Origin: Diphasiastrum complanatum
Lineage: Eukaryota; Streptophyta; Lycopodiopsida; Lycopodiales; Lycopodiaceae
Direction: 5' to 3'
Assembly: GCA_029204225.1 (NCBI GenBank)
Contig: CM055097.1
Span: 58,142,869-58,206,868, forward strand
Length of the DNA: 64,000 bases
Of this stretch, positions 21,106 through 32,639 are shown piece after piece. Every line of letters begins with the position of its first letter. The stretch's first letter is position 1. The notes under the pieces are model-generated. The model did no database searches and was not told the origin of the DNA. It worked only from the letters and a program-made list of their open reading frames with translations. The position numbers and the translations under genes are program-made.

Positions 21106-22974
21106 CTATTGCTTGGCATCTTGCACTGCCTTATCTACTTGATCTTGTGCGGTTGTCAGGGCATTTTGCAGGGTGCTAATGTAGGTTTCCAAGCGATCAG
21201 CTTGTTGCTGGGCCAATGTCTTTTCGCTTTCAGCCTTTTCTTCATGTTGCTTGGCGATCTTCACCTCTCGATCCAGGTGGACAATTTTTTGGCTGATCAG
21301 CGTGTTTTCGGATCCTAAATCAGAGATCCTCTGTTCCATTTCCTTCTTCTTATCCAGCATAGATTGGATCACTTGCCCAAGGCTTGAAACTAACCCGAGA
21401 GCATCACCAGAATCGACAGTCGTGGAGGTGGCAGCAGCAGGAGACCCTGATGGTATTGTCTGTGGTAGGCATGGAATAGGTGTCAAAGTCTCTTCTTCTT
21501 CAAAAATATCCTCGTCTTCAAACCCTTCAGGCACCGTGGTGTCGAACTGCTTCGGTGACTTGACCGCTGTGTTGACCCGAAGTGTGGTTGGGCTACCTTG
21601 TGTGGGTGGTTGTTGACTGGCATCTTCGACACCAACAGCAGCTTCATGGATATGCCTGAATCCTCTTCCAGGGGATTGGGGTTCAAAGGGTGCTGGGCTT
21701 TGGGGAATTTCAAAGATTTCAGTGGCCCCAAAGGGGTCGGAATCATCAAACATATCCATGAAGAACTGTGCATTGGGTGAGGTTGCTTCGGTGTGCAGGG
21801 GTGAGGCGGTCTGGGTAGCTATGATGGGAATGGTAGGCCCAATGTTCACAGACTGTCCTTGTATGGGAGCAGAGGCGAGGGAAGTATCAGAGGCGAGGGG
21901 AATGGGAAGTTCAGTGCGAACAACAGAAGGGGGTGGAAGCGCAGCTGACGAGGTATGCCTAGTACGATGTCGTGATGCGGAAGGCGAGTCAGGAATTACG
22001 ATCTCGCTGCATGGACAACGATGACTATGAGAACTTGAGGCCTAGTGAGATGACTTGGTCGGTGCTTCTTCGTAAACCGAAAGCACAAAATCCAGGTGGA
22101 AGCTCAATTGAGGACACTCGTTCACTGTGTGCTTTCCTGTACAAATAGAACACTAGACATTTTCCCTAGTAGGAAAAGTCTTTGCAAACTTCTCAAGTTC
22201 CTTGTTCGCTTCTCCGTGGAAATTTTCCAATGCTTTGATCTTCGCAACAAATTGCAACTGCAACTTTTCCATCTGTTTCTCCTGGGTCTTCCCAAGTTTC
22301 TCGAACTCATTGAGCATCATTTCTGCATTAGCGTTGGCATTCGTTGATGCAATAGTGGTGGATGTCGTAGTAGTCTGCCCTGCTGTATAAGGCAACATAC
22401 TGACATTCGGCTCATCATCTGAATCTTCATCCTTCTCCCGAATTGCATCGTCCATCGCATTTTGCAAAAGTGCGTACTCATTATGGCGTTTCATTTCACG
22501 TCTGATCCGTTTAGGTAGACCTGATAAAAACCACATAATCATGGCATTTTCATTAATCAGCTCAGGCTCACATTCAGATCTAAGACATTTCACCCTTTCG
22601 ATGTAGTCTCGAACCATTTCTCGCTTTCCCATTTTAATTTTACTTAAAAGTAGGAAAGGGTCTTCCATAAACTTCCGCGGTTTGAACCATGTGATAAGGG
22701 CTCGTTCAACAACCTTCCAATCTGTACGCTCAGTTTCATCTTGGTTATAGTACCAATCTTGTGCTGCGCCTGTTAAGGCCATAGGAAACAGCTTGAGTTT
22801 ATCTTGAGGATAAATCTCACCATAGACCTCACAGGATTCAGCATAGATCTGAATAAATCGAACTGGCTCTGTTAATCCATTATATTTGGGTAGATCCAAT
22901 CGGGGTGCTCTTCTAACAATAATTGGATTGACCTCCTGTGGAGCACCTCCAGGAGCAGCTCCAGGGGCAACCAT
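21106..22974 (-). CDS. Gypsy G gag fused in frame to a coiled-coil/acidic domain, two internal TAG codons
   Basis: One reading frame of 623 codons. The first 273 are Retrotrans_gag (VRRAPRLDLPKYNG, FPMALTGAAQDWYYNQDET, DPFLLLSKIKMGKREMVRDY, LSGLPKRIRREMKR) ending in a coiled coil. TAG at 22153-22155 then precedes a zinc knuckle CSICTGKHTVNEC; the 16.4 kb copy has TGG here. A second TAG is at 22042-22044. The frame continues, open, for about 310 codons: Ser/Pro-rich, then acidic (GFEDEDIFEEEETL), then a long C-terminal coiled coil (MEQRISDLGSEN, KIAKQHEEKAESEKTLAQQQ). No protease, RT or integrase follows before the 3' LTR, so the element is non-autonomous. If the TAGs are fixed damage this is a decayed gene; readthrough is the other possibility. 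Confidence 0.8.
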
Positions 22975-24165
22975 TTAGATCAAATTGATAATGTGATTGA
23001 ATATAGATTTTTTCAAAAACTATCTCAGATTAGATCTGCTAGCTCTTTTTCACTTTTCAAGAATCTAATTCTATATGATAAAAAAACTACCCAAAATTCG
23101 ATCAATCAATACTTCTCAAAAATGATAAATTTTCAGAGTCCAATTCAGAATATATCGAATCGGATCCAAATTTTGATAGAGACTTGATCTGGAAAATCAG
23201 AAACTAAAAATAGGACTGGCGAAGGTTCTTTAGGCTAAGGTTGTCTCCGCAAAGGTTCAATAGTGCTATTTTGGGATAAAAACTCTCTGAATACTTTTCT
23301 GGCAATTTCTTGGGAAACAACCTTTGCCGACTTCTCAGATGGAAGATTTGACACAGATAAAACTATGGACAACTGGACGAAGGTTTCTGACACAAGAAAA
23401 TATAGTTTTTTTGATCTGGCGAGGGTAAAAATCAAGATTTTTTGTGATCTGATCAAGATAAATCTTCGTCGAACTCAAAAATAGTATTTTTATATAAATA
23501 GAATGTTTTGAAAACTCGGCGAAGGTTCTGGCGAAGGATCAAAAGTAATATTGGTAATTTTGCAAAAAAGTGACTTTTTTGACAAAAATATGACAATATG
23601 ACAACTGATATCTTTCTATTTTTGGTATTATTCTTTGACGACCTGGCAGTAGATAGATCTGAATCACATCTAAGCACAATGAATTGGGCAAAGGTTCTTT
23701 TTCTGTATTTTTTAGGATCTTGATAATATTTGGTGTTTTTTGGTGGTTTTTGTAATGTTTCTGAAAATCTGCTGGGAATTAATCCTCGCCCTTCCAAGTG
23801 AAGGTTCTGTAAACAAAATCAAAGGTGTCTGCAACTCGGCGAAGGTTTCCTGATTGAGGGTAAAAACTTCTGGGCTCTGATGACGCTTTTTGTCTCTTTT
23901 TGACCAAATTTGACAGATTTGACCGATTTTTGTTATTTTCTCTTATATCTCAGATTCAAATGGATCTTAAGATTAGTGATCTAAATAGCTTTCCCTGTTT
24001 AATAATCAGATTAGATTTCAAACAAGCAAATCCACTCAAAATCTAGCAAAATCGATTCCAAACTAATCCTACAATGCAGTTTTAACACTATTCATGCCAC
24101 GACAAGATGCCTAATGCAAGCTAACCATCAGCCAAACATGCTGCAAACTAAAAAATTGGTGCAGC
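22975..24165 (-). mobile_element. Gypsy G leader (1.2 kb) with repeated aaccttcg/cgaaggtt phrases
   Basis: Untranslated region between primer site and gag. Phrases such as ggcgaaggtt, aaccttcgcc and cgaaggttct recur about every 60-120 bp. It shares segments with 11787-12768 and 17285-17450. No long frame is visible on either strand. Confidence 0.7.
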
Positions 24166-24187
24166 TCCCCGGCAACGGTGCCAAAAT
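24166..24187 (-). other. Gypsy G primer binding site
   Basis: On the minus strand it reads TTGGCACCGTTGCCGGGGAG, a variant of the TTGGCGCCGTTGCCGGGGA site used by Athila/Tat-type plant gypsy elements. Confidence 0.85.
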
Positions 24188-24946
24188 TGTAGTGTGTTTC
24201 TCTCCTTGCCTAACCTAAATCCAAGATCTAGTCAATCTAGCATCAAAGAGACGGAGTTAGTTGTCACGCGAAGGTTTGTTCCCATGAGAGCGATAGTATA
24301 GTTCAAATTTCAACATGAATGGAGGATCTAACACTAACATCCATTAACACTAAGCATTAACACTACATCCATTAACCCTACTTCCATTTACCCTAAATCC
24401 ACAACAATGATAGGAACTTACTCCTCTCTCTCCCTTTCTCTCTCACAAAAAGCATAAGAAATAGCAATCCCAATAATGATCAAATCCAACAATTAGCAAA
24501 ATCTAAAGAAAGCATGAGAAATGGAGAAGAAGAAAGGAAGAGCAAGGACATTCATCAATCCATTTCTAAAGAGAACCAATCTGCTTTATTGAAATGAGGA
24601 AATGAACATGAGGAGCAACTCGAGTTGGTCTCTTTTTATAGTAGAGAGGAGGACTCTGGCCTCTGAATCCTATTGATCCAGTCTAGCCTCTCTTTTTATT
24701 CAAATTTAAAAAAGTGTGAGAACCATCAAATTTGGAGAGAAACCCAACTTTATTCACTAACTTGACATTTAGGCCTTGCGACATTAAAAGTCTCGCAAAA
24801 AGGCCTAAAGTCCTTTTATTGACTTTTAACTAATTAATCAAATAACTATGTGGTCATCGGGTTGGACTTACACACGCAGGGTGCCAAATCCCTCTCACTT
24901 ATTAACTAGGATTAGGGTTGCCTTGGGATCCGCAAACCCTCCAACA
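24188..24946 (-). repeat. Gypsy G 5' LTR (759 bp)
   Basis: Element-strand start TGTTGGAGGG and end ACTACA, next to the primer site. Same family as the 46960-47758 LTR and the 11471-11786 fragment. Confidence 0.88.
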
Positions 24947-25499
24947 ATGTTGCTATGCTTATCTTCCATTCTGTCTGACCTTTCTAGTTGTTCTTACTAG
25001 TAATAGACGCTTAACATTTAGTCTTGTCTTTCGAAAATCATTCACGACTAATTATCAGTCGAGCACAGTCTAGCTCTTCGCGAATCATTCGCGACATATA
25101 TTTTGTCTTGCTATTCGCGACAAATTATTCTTCTGGCGCTTCATCTATTAATGTTTGGCTACGTAATCTAGAATGACCGTGATTTCTATCACTAAAATTC
25201 TGTCATTCTGATAGGCGTAGTCATGCTTACGGAGAGAGTCGTATAGTTCATTCCGCTGCGCATGAACATTTTTTGTTTGAGTTCATTTCTCGTTCGCTTC
25301 TTGTTCAAGTTCGTTTCTCATTCGTGTTCGTCATTTATTCTCCCCCTCTCTCTCCAACAATCGTCAGATTCCAATGTGTTTTATAGATATCGGATTCCTG
25401 ACGACCCTATTGCGATGTGTTTTGCGATGCACACGATGAACGAAAAAAAAAAAATTATGCTCGCGATTCATGGCGCAAATCGTGACGGGTGTTGTAGTG
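24947..25499 (+). repeat. Copia D-type LTR remnant
   Basis: Starts TGTTGCTATG at 24948 and aligns loosely with the reverse complement of the 5495-6233 LTR: cacgactaatta, tgtttggctacgtaat, gatttctatcac and tgataggcgtagtcatgc. Diverged and of uncertain end. The frame at 25262-25504 is not considered coding. Confidence 0.55.
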
Positions 25500-26001
25500 G
25501 ATGATTCAAGTTCTCTTGACATTGTTCTTCCTACAAAAGCAATCCACCTAACTCTTCATAGGTTGGAAGATTCTCCCGTGTTGGCTATACTTCTCACAAA
25601 CATCTGATGTGACTCACTCAAACTGTTCAATGTCAATTGCACGATCTCACGATCCTGAACTCGCTCTCCAACATCAACTAATTGACCACGGATCTCCTTT
25701 ACCTTCAATAGGTGACCGGCAATGGTTGCACCATCATCCATTCGTAATGTGTATAGCTTCATCTTCAAGAATAGCACTTGAGATGTGTTTGTGGTCTCAT
25801 ACAATGCCTTCAACGTATCCCATGCTTCTTTCGGTCTTGCTAAGTTTCTTCAATCACTGGCCTTGTCTCTTCACCTGTCACGATCTCTCATAGCTCCTTT
25901 TCCATCAAAATGTTTTGCAGTTTGAATTTCCAAACTGCATAGTTGTTGGCTCCTTCCAATTTGCTTGACTCATTGAGGACACTCTCGCTTAGAGTTGCCA
26001 T
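25500..26001 (-). pseudogene. Copia B gag, N-terminal half
   Basis: ATG at 26001: MATLSESVLNESSKLEGANNY, then AVWKFKLQNILMEKEL. It continues at 25813-25500 with MKALYETTNTSQVLFLKMKLYTL and LVDVGERVQDREIVQLTLNSL. A frame change lies between them. The fragment ends at about 25500 against an LTR remnant of another family; pol is absent. Confidence 0.85.
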
Positions 26002-26655
26002 TACTAGATAGATGAGTCCGGATCTCAAGAATTGCTCAATCTGAACACACAACTTGTTTCCAAATTTACCACACCACAAAATCATACAACCACCTGATTT
26101 TGATTCAGTGCGCACAGGTACGACCCCTAGTCCTTGACTTGGTTGTTCGCACGTTGATTCGATATGTACGGACATATGCAATATTGATTCAGCGCACATA
26201 TGTACGACCGCTCGGGATCTTCTTGGGCTCTCGCATGTTGAATCGATACTAGTACAGATCAAGATGAAAAGTAGAGAGAATATAAGAGTTTTTAGAGGTA
26301 ATATACTACGCACGAAGTGTGTGATGGTTGAAAATACAAAGATTAGTAATGTGAAATGTACGAAGCCTCAAATTTGATCCAAAGACTTGACATAAAACTA
26401 GGAAGTATATCAAAAGAAAATCTCTCCACTCAACAGATTTTCAATCTATCTGGTGCTACCCTAGCCTTTTGATGCCTCCGAAACTGTGTCTTTATTCTCT
26501 GTTGATGATTTTGATGCCTCAGTACTTGCAAAATAGCAAAAGTATATTTTCCAAGTTTTTGCCTATCCAAGCTTTCACCTCCTGTAAAGGACTTTCTCAC
26601 TTCATTGCGGAGCCTGTGACAAGTTGTATCCATTGATCAGGCACACATGACTATC
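26002..26655 (-). mobile_element. Copia B leader
   Basis: Region between gag and the primer site. It contains imperfect repeats around gattcagtgcgcaca / gattcagcgcacata (26100-26200) and the incidental frame 26430-26633 shared with 113-316. Confidence 0.65.
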
Positions 26656-26669
26656 GGGCTCTGATACCA
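26656..26669 (-). other. Copia B primer binding site
   Basis: gggctctgatacca, the complement of the initiator-Met tRNA primer site. Confidence 0.88.
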
Positions 26670-26877
26670 TATCAATAATCAAATAAGCAACATCAAGAAT
26701 TCACCATAAGCAATCACCAAAGAAGGCGGCAGAAAAACACACACTCTCACTCAACACTCTATCACACTATTGCATACTGAATGGAAAATGTACAAATAAA
26801 TCCTGAACCCTGATAGAGAGAGAAAAAGCTAGGAGTAGACTAATAGACTAGCCTACGGCTAATTACAGCTGGTAATA
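26670..26877 (-). repeat. Copia B 5' LTR (208 bp), intact
   Basis: Element-strand start TATTACC and end GATTATTGATA, adjoining the primer site. Both edges are defined by comparison with the split copy at 353-469 plus 4254-4346. The outer edge abuts the gypsy protease frame. Confidence 0.8.
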
Positions 26878-27842
26878 GCTTGGGAATGCTTTGGTTGAGT
26901 TACGTATCTGAATATCAGAAATGTCCAAATTTTTTGGGCAGTTCTCAACTCGGAAGACATTTTTGTCATCTATGAATAAATATTTTGATTCATCAGTAGG
27001 TAGCCATGCAATGTTTAACAATTCATCATTGTGTGGTTTAATATCAATAAAATTGATATTAATGATAGGTGTGTCTAGATCAGGAGGTTGTTCATTAGCA
27101 TTCAAGGTAGTATGGGTACAATCATCCTGATTTTGAGCACAATAATCAGCATTCACACAATCAACCGTAGCCAAATTGTGGCTCCAATATATGATATCAG
27201 TAGATTTAACATAATGACCTTTCTCTTGGGTGGACTGGTATGGCTCAAACACGGAATTTGTAGTAGATGAATCATCGTCATGGTATCGTGTTGGTTTGAG
27301 CTTTCCAGATGAATCAATGGTAACAGACTTCTCCCTATTACCAAAGGTTACTCGCCCTTTGCTCCAGTCATGAACGACCTGTGCATTGGTGAGCCATGGT
27401 TGACCAAGCAGTAACTCATAAGAATAGGTATTACTAGGAATATCGAGTACAACCAGGCCCACGGTGAATTTCAAGCCTCCCAGATTAACCAGAATTTGTG
27501 GGAGAAATTCTGAAGGTCGGACCACACTTTGATTAAGCATCATGAGCTGACAAGTGGGTTTGGTGAGTTTTTCTTTCAGGTTCCATTCCAACATGAGAGA
27601 TGTGGAGATGATATTGACGCCTGAGCCACCATCTAACACAGATAATACTTCTCGGGATTGGTGATGAGTAGCTGGAATCTTGATATATTGCCATTTTCAC
27701 TGAGCAGATTGGTTAAGTGTAATGGCATTTCAGGCAACTCGTCAGGGTTAGGGGTTTCGGTGGATTGGAGGTGTTGTTTCCATTTACCTGCATGTTTCAA
27801 TAAAACATGAAAAGGAATTGTCACGTTGGCTTGTAACAGATC
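26878..27842 (-). pseudogene. Gypsy I protease fragment
   Basis: Two overlapping minus-strand frames. The first (27824-27633) is ANVTIPFHVLLKHAGKW then ENGNISRFQLLITNPEKYY. The second (27639-26863) begins at the aspartic-protease motif VLDGGSGVNIIST and continues with VNLGGLKFTVGLVVLDIP and LLLGQPWLTNA, a retropepsin-like fold found in plant Ty3/gypsy gag-pol. RT and integrase are missing; the copia B LTR cuts the frame at 26877. One frameshift lies between the two pieces. Confidence 0.8.
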
Positions 27843-28082
27843 TCCCCAAATTTCAGTGCCTTCAAGGATTCTATTGTCGAAAGGATGTCACACTTCTTTC
27901 AGAGAAATGCCCAAGTTGACACTTTTGTTTCCCCCCCGGTTTGATAGGTTGCTCAGCAGCTCTGTTAGGACCTGGAGAGAAGACGGGTGCTGTAGTGTGA
28001 AAATTGATAACATGCAAACATGCACACAAGCACTTAACAACAACAAAAAGAAGAAAAGTAAGCTATGTAAGAAAACTTAAAA
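27843..28082 (-). mobile_element. Gypsy I gag tail and leader remnant
   Basis: Minus-strand sequence near 27900-27960 can be read as KPGGKQKCQLGHF, a possible decayed zinc knuckle. A similar stretch is at 49497-49545. Most of gag is missing. Confidence 0.4.
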
Positions 28083-28102
28083 AGCGGCAACGATGCCAAT
28101 GT
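28083..28102 (-). other. Gypsy I primer binding site
   Basis: Minus strand AACATTGGCATCGTTGCCGC, a diverged relative of the site at 24166-24187. Confidence 0.6.
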
Positions 28103-28705
28103 TGTATAATGGTTATTCTAGATCTAGCCATGCGATTGTAGTATAGGAATAGACTAGTTCGTCCACTTCTTAAGTTCTACATAAAACTTACAAACAAAAA
28201 GGAAAGAGGAGAGCATCAAGGCTTTCCCAACTAATGCTCGAAAAACTTAAAAAAACAATCTAACTAGGCTTGTTAAGGCTTATTCAACTAACAAGCATTT
28301 AACTTAACTAGGGCTTGCCCAACTAGCAAAACCCATTAAACTAGAACCTAACTAACACCCAAAGGGAATCGATAAAATAATTGCGGCTACATAAGCATAA
28401 ACATACATAAACATGTCACAATAAAATTCCTATGAAAAGGAGGCAAGAGGAGGCCCGAGTACCTTCCCTCAAGCTATTCACCTTCCAATGGAAACACAAA
28501 AAAATAGAGAGATCAAATCACAAGATTGCAATTAGCATAATCTCCATGTGTTGTTTACAAACTAAATGCCTCTGTTCTTATAGCAAGAGGGCCTTCCATA
28601 AGTTTTCTACCAACTTATGGGATTATCCTTCTAATTTTGCTATTCTAAGTCTCACAACTTCTAACTTAGAAACTGTCGCAATATGTGCTTCATGTCATAC
28701 AAACA
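28103..28705 (-). repeat. Gypsy I 5' LTR (about 603 bp)
   Basis: Bounded by tgtataatgg next to the primer site and by atacaaaca at the outer edge, so TG...CA in element orientation. Single copy in the window, so the outer edge is an inference. Confidence 0.5.
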
Positions 28706-28894
28706 ATATATAAACCAGTATCAAAAGTATCTAAATTAATTGCACATATTTGTCTACAATAGTATTACATCGAAATCTTACCATATAATGTGTTATGTAA
28801 TCTGCTCCCCATGCACTTTGAATTCCATCCACAGATTCACTAGTTGTTTTTTGTATCATTTGTACATCAGTATTTAAGAATTGATCTTTTCTTA

Positions 28895-29068
28895 AGCATT
28901 TCACCATGTTGTCTAGTTTTCTCCAAACTTCTGCTTTGCATACATTTTTATGTCTTCAAATCTCCTGCTAAATGCCATTCTAGCATTTCACCATGTTGTC
29001 TAGTTTTCTCCAAACTTCTGCTTTGCATACATTTTTATGTCTTCAAATCTCCTGCGAAATGCCATTCT
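28895..29068. repeat. 87-bp tandem duplication
   Basis: Two adjacent copies (28895-28981 and 28982-29068) that differ at essentially one base (ctgcta versus ctgcga). 87 is a multiple of three. The duplicated segment covers the WHFAGDLKT codons of the minus-strand gene described next. Confidence 0.95.
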
Positions 29069-30490
29069 ATGTTGAAAGTGCCAATTCTAGGAACACTGAG
29101 TGGAACTCCCTCCATGTGATTTTTTATGATGGCAGGCTATGACATTCTACCAAATATCCATGATGGCAGGATATGACATTCTACTTAATGTCCATGAGCT
29201 TAACTACTATACCTGAAAAGCTGCAAACCACCAAATATCATTTTTTGATTGAACACTGAAGTTGAGGCCTTCTGAGTGTTCTGGATGTGAAAGTGCTCCA
29301 TTCATGATCGTAAGACTTTTAGCTCTCTCCATTTTTTGTCCCTTTATAATTTCAGACTCATCTAACTTAAGAATAACTATCAACTTGTTATTGACATTCT
29401 CATTTGTAATACCATAAAAATCTATGATGAATGTTAGTAACTAATTAATGTCAATAAACAGATTGCTGAAATTGTTATCAGCTAGACATTCTCCCTTCGA
29501 GCAAGACACTTCATTGATATGAAATGGAATACCCGCTATTTTTTGCATACCTTAGTTTAACATGTCTTTTAAAAAAAAAAAGATGAAATGGTCGTGGGAT
29601 TGAAGATTTTTTCGTACATACTTGTGCAAATGCTTCATTTATCATCTTAAACATTGTTGCATACGCTTTTCTACTGATGCTGGAAAAATCACATTCCCCC
29701 TGAACCAATGTAATGTCCAATATTTTTCCAGCTTCATTCATAATGTTATAAAAAATTGAAGCCTTAATTTTTTTCATTTTATTACTGTTTAACATTGATT
29801 TCATAGATTTAGAAGGTAAAATAGAACCTAAGAGTTTCCAATGGAAATCTCATCGGCCAAATGGTCTTCAGCAACCAATGTAGATCTGCATGGCAAATAA
29901 ATGTTCATAAAAAAGTCAGTATAAATTATGACACGCATAGTATTGACTACAACATAATAAACAAATAAACCGTGACCGAAAATAAATAAATAACAGAACT
30001 AGTGATTATGATTGAATCAAAAAGTTCAAACAATATTAAACCAAATAAGCTATAACTTACTTGAATACACGGATTCGCCTTTTTTGATAACCTCTGGATG
30101 ATAGATCACCAGTCTTTTTATCTTGTTGTTTTTTGCTTTTCTGTTTAGCAAATCCATATCTTTAATAAGAGACAAATATGAGATACGCATGGATTGAAAT
30201 GCAATTTTTATCTCATCATCAGTAGTTATAAAATGACACAAATTTTTTTTACATTTGACTCTCCTTTTTGAACATCTCATTTTCTTCCAAACAAGTTTTC
30301 AAAGTTTGTAGATTTTTCTTTCCACTCCTTTGATATTTTTCTTAATTTCTCTTCCAAATAATGTATTCTTTGCATTGACTGTGCATTTCCATAGAGTTTC
30401 AAATTCTCATGACACATAAATATTAATTGAGTAACCGAATGAAAATCAAGATGTTGCAATGAATATGGATCAATAGGATACAATGTTCAT
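29036..30490 (-). pseudogene. Unrecognised spliced gene, probably decayed
   Basis: Read right to left. 30483-30277 is MYPIDPYSLQHLDFHSVTQL with EEKLRKISKEWKEK. After a frame change, 30272-30063 is MRCSKRRVKCKKN to PEVIKKGESVYSS, ending at a donor CAA|GTAAGT. A block at 29804-29620 contains DITLVQGECDFSSISRKAYA and ends at a donor CAA|GTATGT. 29440-29213 is an open 76-codon exon (FYGITNENVNNKLIVILKL, IIKGQKMERAKSLTIMNGAL, FSVQSKNDIWWFAAFQ) with acceptor TTAG and donor CAG|GTATAG. 29115-29035 is MEGVPLSVPRIGTFNIEWHF then AGDLKT and a stop. I do not recognise the family. The nearest resemblance is to transposon-like eukaryotic proteins with a GGDLK-type motif, a weak impression only. Confidence 0.45.
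29128..29195. repeat. 34-bp tandem duplication
   Basis: gatggcaggctatgacattc followed by a second copy 34 bp later with three or four changes. Confidence 0.85.
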
Positions 30491-30699
30491 GATGACCATA
30501 AATCTACATACTTTAGCTTTTCCTCCCTGTATGGAATCATATCAGAAGTTGTTGGATTCTTTGGAATTTCTTGTCCTAGATTCATTGTCATAGAAAGTAG
30601 TGCGAGCAGACACATAAAGAAGTTATAAAATGATATTTTAATTACTTTATTGTTATTTTTCTCTCTCCTACATGACATTTCTTATAAAGCCCTCTTTGG

Positions 30700-31290
30700 G
30701 CCCATATTTTCTCTAATGCAGGCCCATTTTGAGTCCAAAAGGGTCCTAATGTGAATTCACACTTAGATTCTTTAGCAAAATGCTTCTCTTGTCTTAAAAT
30801 CCTTCAGACAATACAAAGATGCTTTATATGCTCTTTAGTATCATCTAGAAACACCACTCAAAAACATCTAAAATCATATAGTTTTCTTGCCTAACAAAAC
30901 TAGTACTCAAAACTAGCCTTTTGAAAAACAGAATTTTAACCTTTAAACAAAGGGCAATAAACCCCTTTTAAGGGCTGAACTTCTGTCTTACATTCAAAAA
31001 GCTAACAAGCAAAGGCAAATTACAAAAACGTTTGGTAAAGAGTAAATTCATACCCTTTCCAAAATCATCATTCAAGAGCTTGATATATCATACTGGTTGC
31101 AAAACTTTGTAGTGCACATACCTTGCAACCAAATCCTCTCAAAACAACTGCAATTTCAAAAAGAGATCCAAGAATCACTTCTCCAAGCTCTTGCTTCACA
31201 CTTTGCTCCAAGCTCCAAGAATTAGGACTCCAACTTTCGAATTCTTGGCCTCCTCTTGAGTACTCTCCAACAGCAAATCCACCTAGCTTT
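30700..31290 (-). mobile_element. Leader-like region beside a gypsy J-type LTR
   Basis: Lies on the internal side of the primer site at 31291. No gag could be read. The minus-strand frame 31433-31068 crosses the primer site and is not regarded as a gene. Confidence 0.3.
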
Positions 31291-31303
31291 GGCTCTGATA
31301 CCA
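31291..31303 (-). other. Primer binding site (initiator Met)
   Basis: ggctctgatacca on the plus strand. It is used by copia and by many chromovirus-type gypsy elements. Confidence 0.75.
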
Positions 31304-31810
31304 CTATCAAGTCCTCAAACAAAAATCCAAAACTAGGCAACCGTAAAAAGGAAAAAATAGGGAATCGGATGGTGGATAAACCAAGCCAACCAAACCTAGA
31401 TCGATCGAATTTAGCACCCAAGCTATGGATCAATCACACTCAACAGGAACAAGGTTAACAACTGATTTGAATCGGCCAAATTCATCCGGTTCGAATCGGT
31501 TCGAATCCAAAAACGGTTCGAATTGAAAGAAACAAAATTATACCTTTTTTGAAATTTTTTTCGGTTCAAACTGGCTTCGAACGATTTGAACCACGCTACG
31601 GACCTAAGTGTGAATAGGAGAGAGGAATCACACCAGCAACATATAGCTACAATCACGAAAATCAAACATACACTAGTGAGAGCCCTATGGGTATACTTAT
31701 ACCCTCGAAGGCCCATGCACCACTAGTAGTGCACTATGACAACTCACAGAACACATTAGCAGCCTAATTGGGTCACCTCATCTACTTCTCCTGTGAGTCG
31801 CTCTTAGACC
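31304..31810 (-). repeat. Gypsy J-type LTR
   Basis: Resembles 39085-39390: ggatggtg, accaagccaaccaaacctag versus acctacccaaccaatctaa-type, and the shared gcctatgggtatacttatac-like block. It also contains four ggttcgaat-type motifs (31480-31530) that are not part of a tRNA. Diverged; the outer edge is approximate. Confidence 0.5.
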
Positions 31811-32420
31811 CATACAAACCACAAACATACAAGCAAAATGCATAAAATGTGAAAGAAACTTGTGAAATGAAAATGACAAAGGGTAGAATAGATTTTTACA
31901 TCTGCCAAACTGCTCAAATAGGGTTCGACTCTCTTCCTCCTTATATAGGAGACGTGTGCGTATCATCTCTTTCCTGGAAGGCCTCCATGAAGCATCCACT
32001 AATGCCAATTGAAGCATCACCTCACTGAAAATGTGGGTGCCCTCAATGGAAAAAGAAACGCTAGCCTCATAAGAAAATTGGGCCACCAATCTCGTGCAAA
32101 TCTCGTGTTGGCACCTCTACCACCCTCTATCCAATGCAGTCTGATGAGAAGCTTAGGGCCTAACATGTCTCTAATGTGCAGTGGTATGCGGTCAATGTCT
32201 AACATGCCCTGTGGTAGTAGATGGGCCAACGGGAGGTGTATCTGAGGATGATGGGATGTGTATTGTGGTAGGTTGTCGGTGAAGCACCAGCAACTAATGA
32301 TGTTGATGGTCGTGAAGGCTCTGATGAAGTGGCATGTCCAGGTACTCCCACATGTGCATTGGAAACTGTAGAAATATCAAGGGTAAATGCCCCTCTGTGG
32401 CTAGGCCTTGTACTTGTATT
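31811..32420 (-). other. Unassigned block with minus-strand frames
   Basis: Minus-strand pieces such as GMLDIDRIPLHIRDMLGPKL (about 32205-32145) and DASWRPSRKEMIRTRLLYKE (about 31990-31935) look more protein-like than random, but are in different frames. No family recognised. 32421-32640 holds nothing I can name. Confidence 0.25.
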
Positions 32421-32639
32421 CATGTTGCTCTGGACCCCTCTGTAACTAGGCCCTGCACCATGGCCATGCCGTACTATCTACCAAAAAAAAAATTGTGCTG
32501 GTCTAAGTGGTTTAGTGGATGACCCATCAAGTCCATATGTCTCCCATAGTAAGGGCAAAAACCGACTATAAATGAGCTTGGAGCTCGAAATGATCAGATC
32601 CAGGTTTTTGGTAGGCCCATGTATAATTTTTGAAAAATG

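Noticed and set aside
21251-22024. Plus-strand frames opposite the gypsy G gag extension
   Set aside because: The minus-strand frame is longer, continuous with gag and has coiled-coil composition; the plus frames have none.
25262-25504. 80-codon plus-strand frame
   Set aside because: Lies within a diverged copia D-type LTR and has no domain or second copy.
31480-31530. Four ggttcgaat motifs resembling the tRNA B box
   Set aside because: No A box at the right distance, no cloverleaf and no acceptor stem; they are repeats within a diverged LTR.
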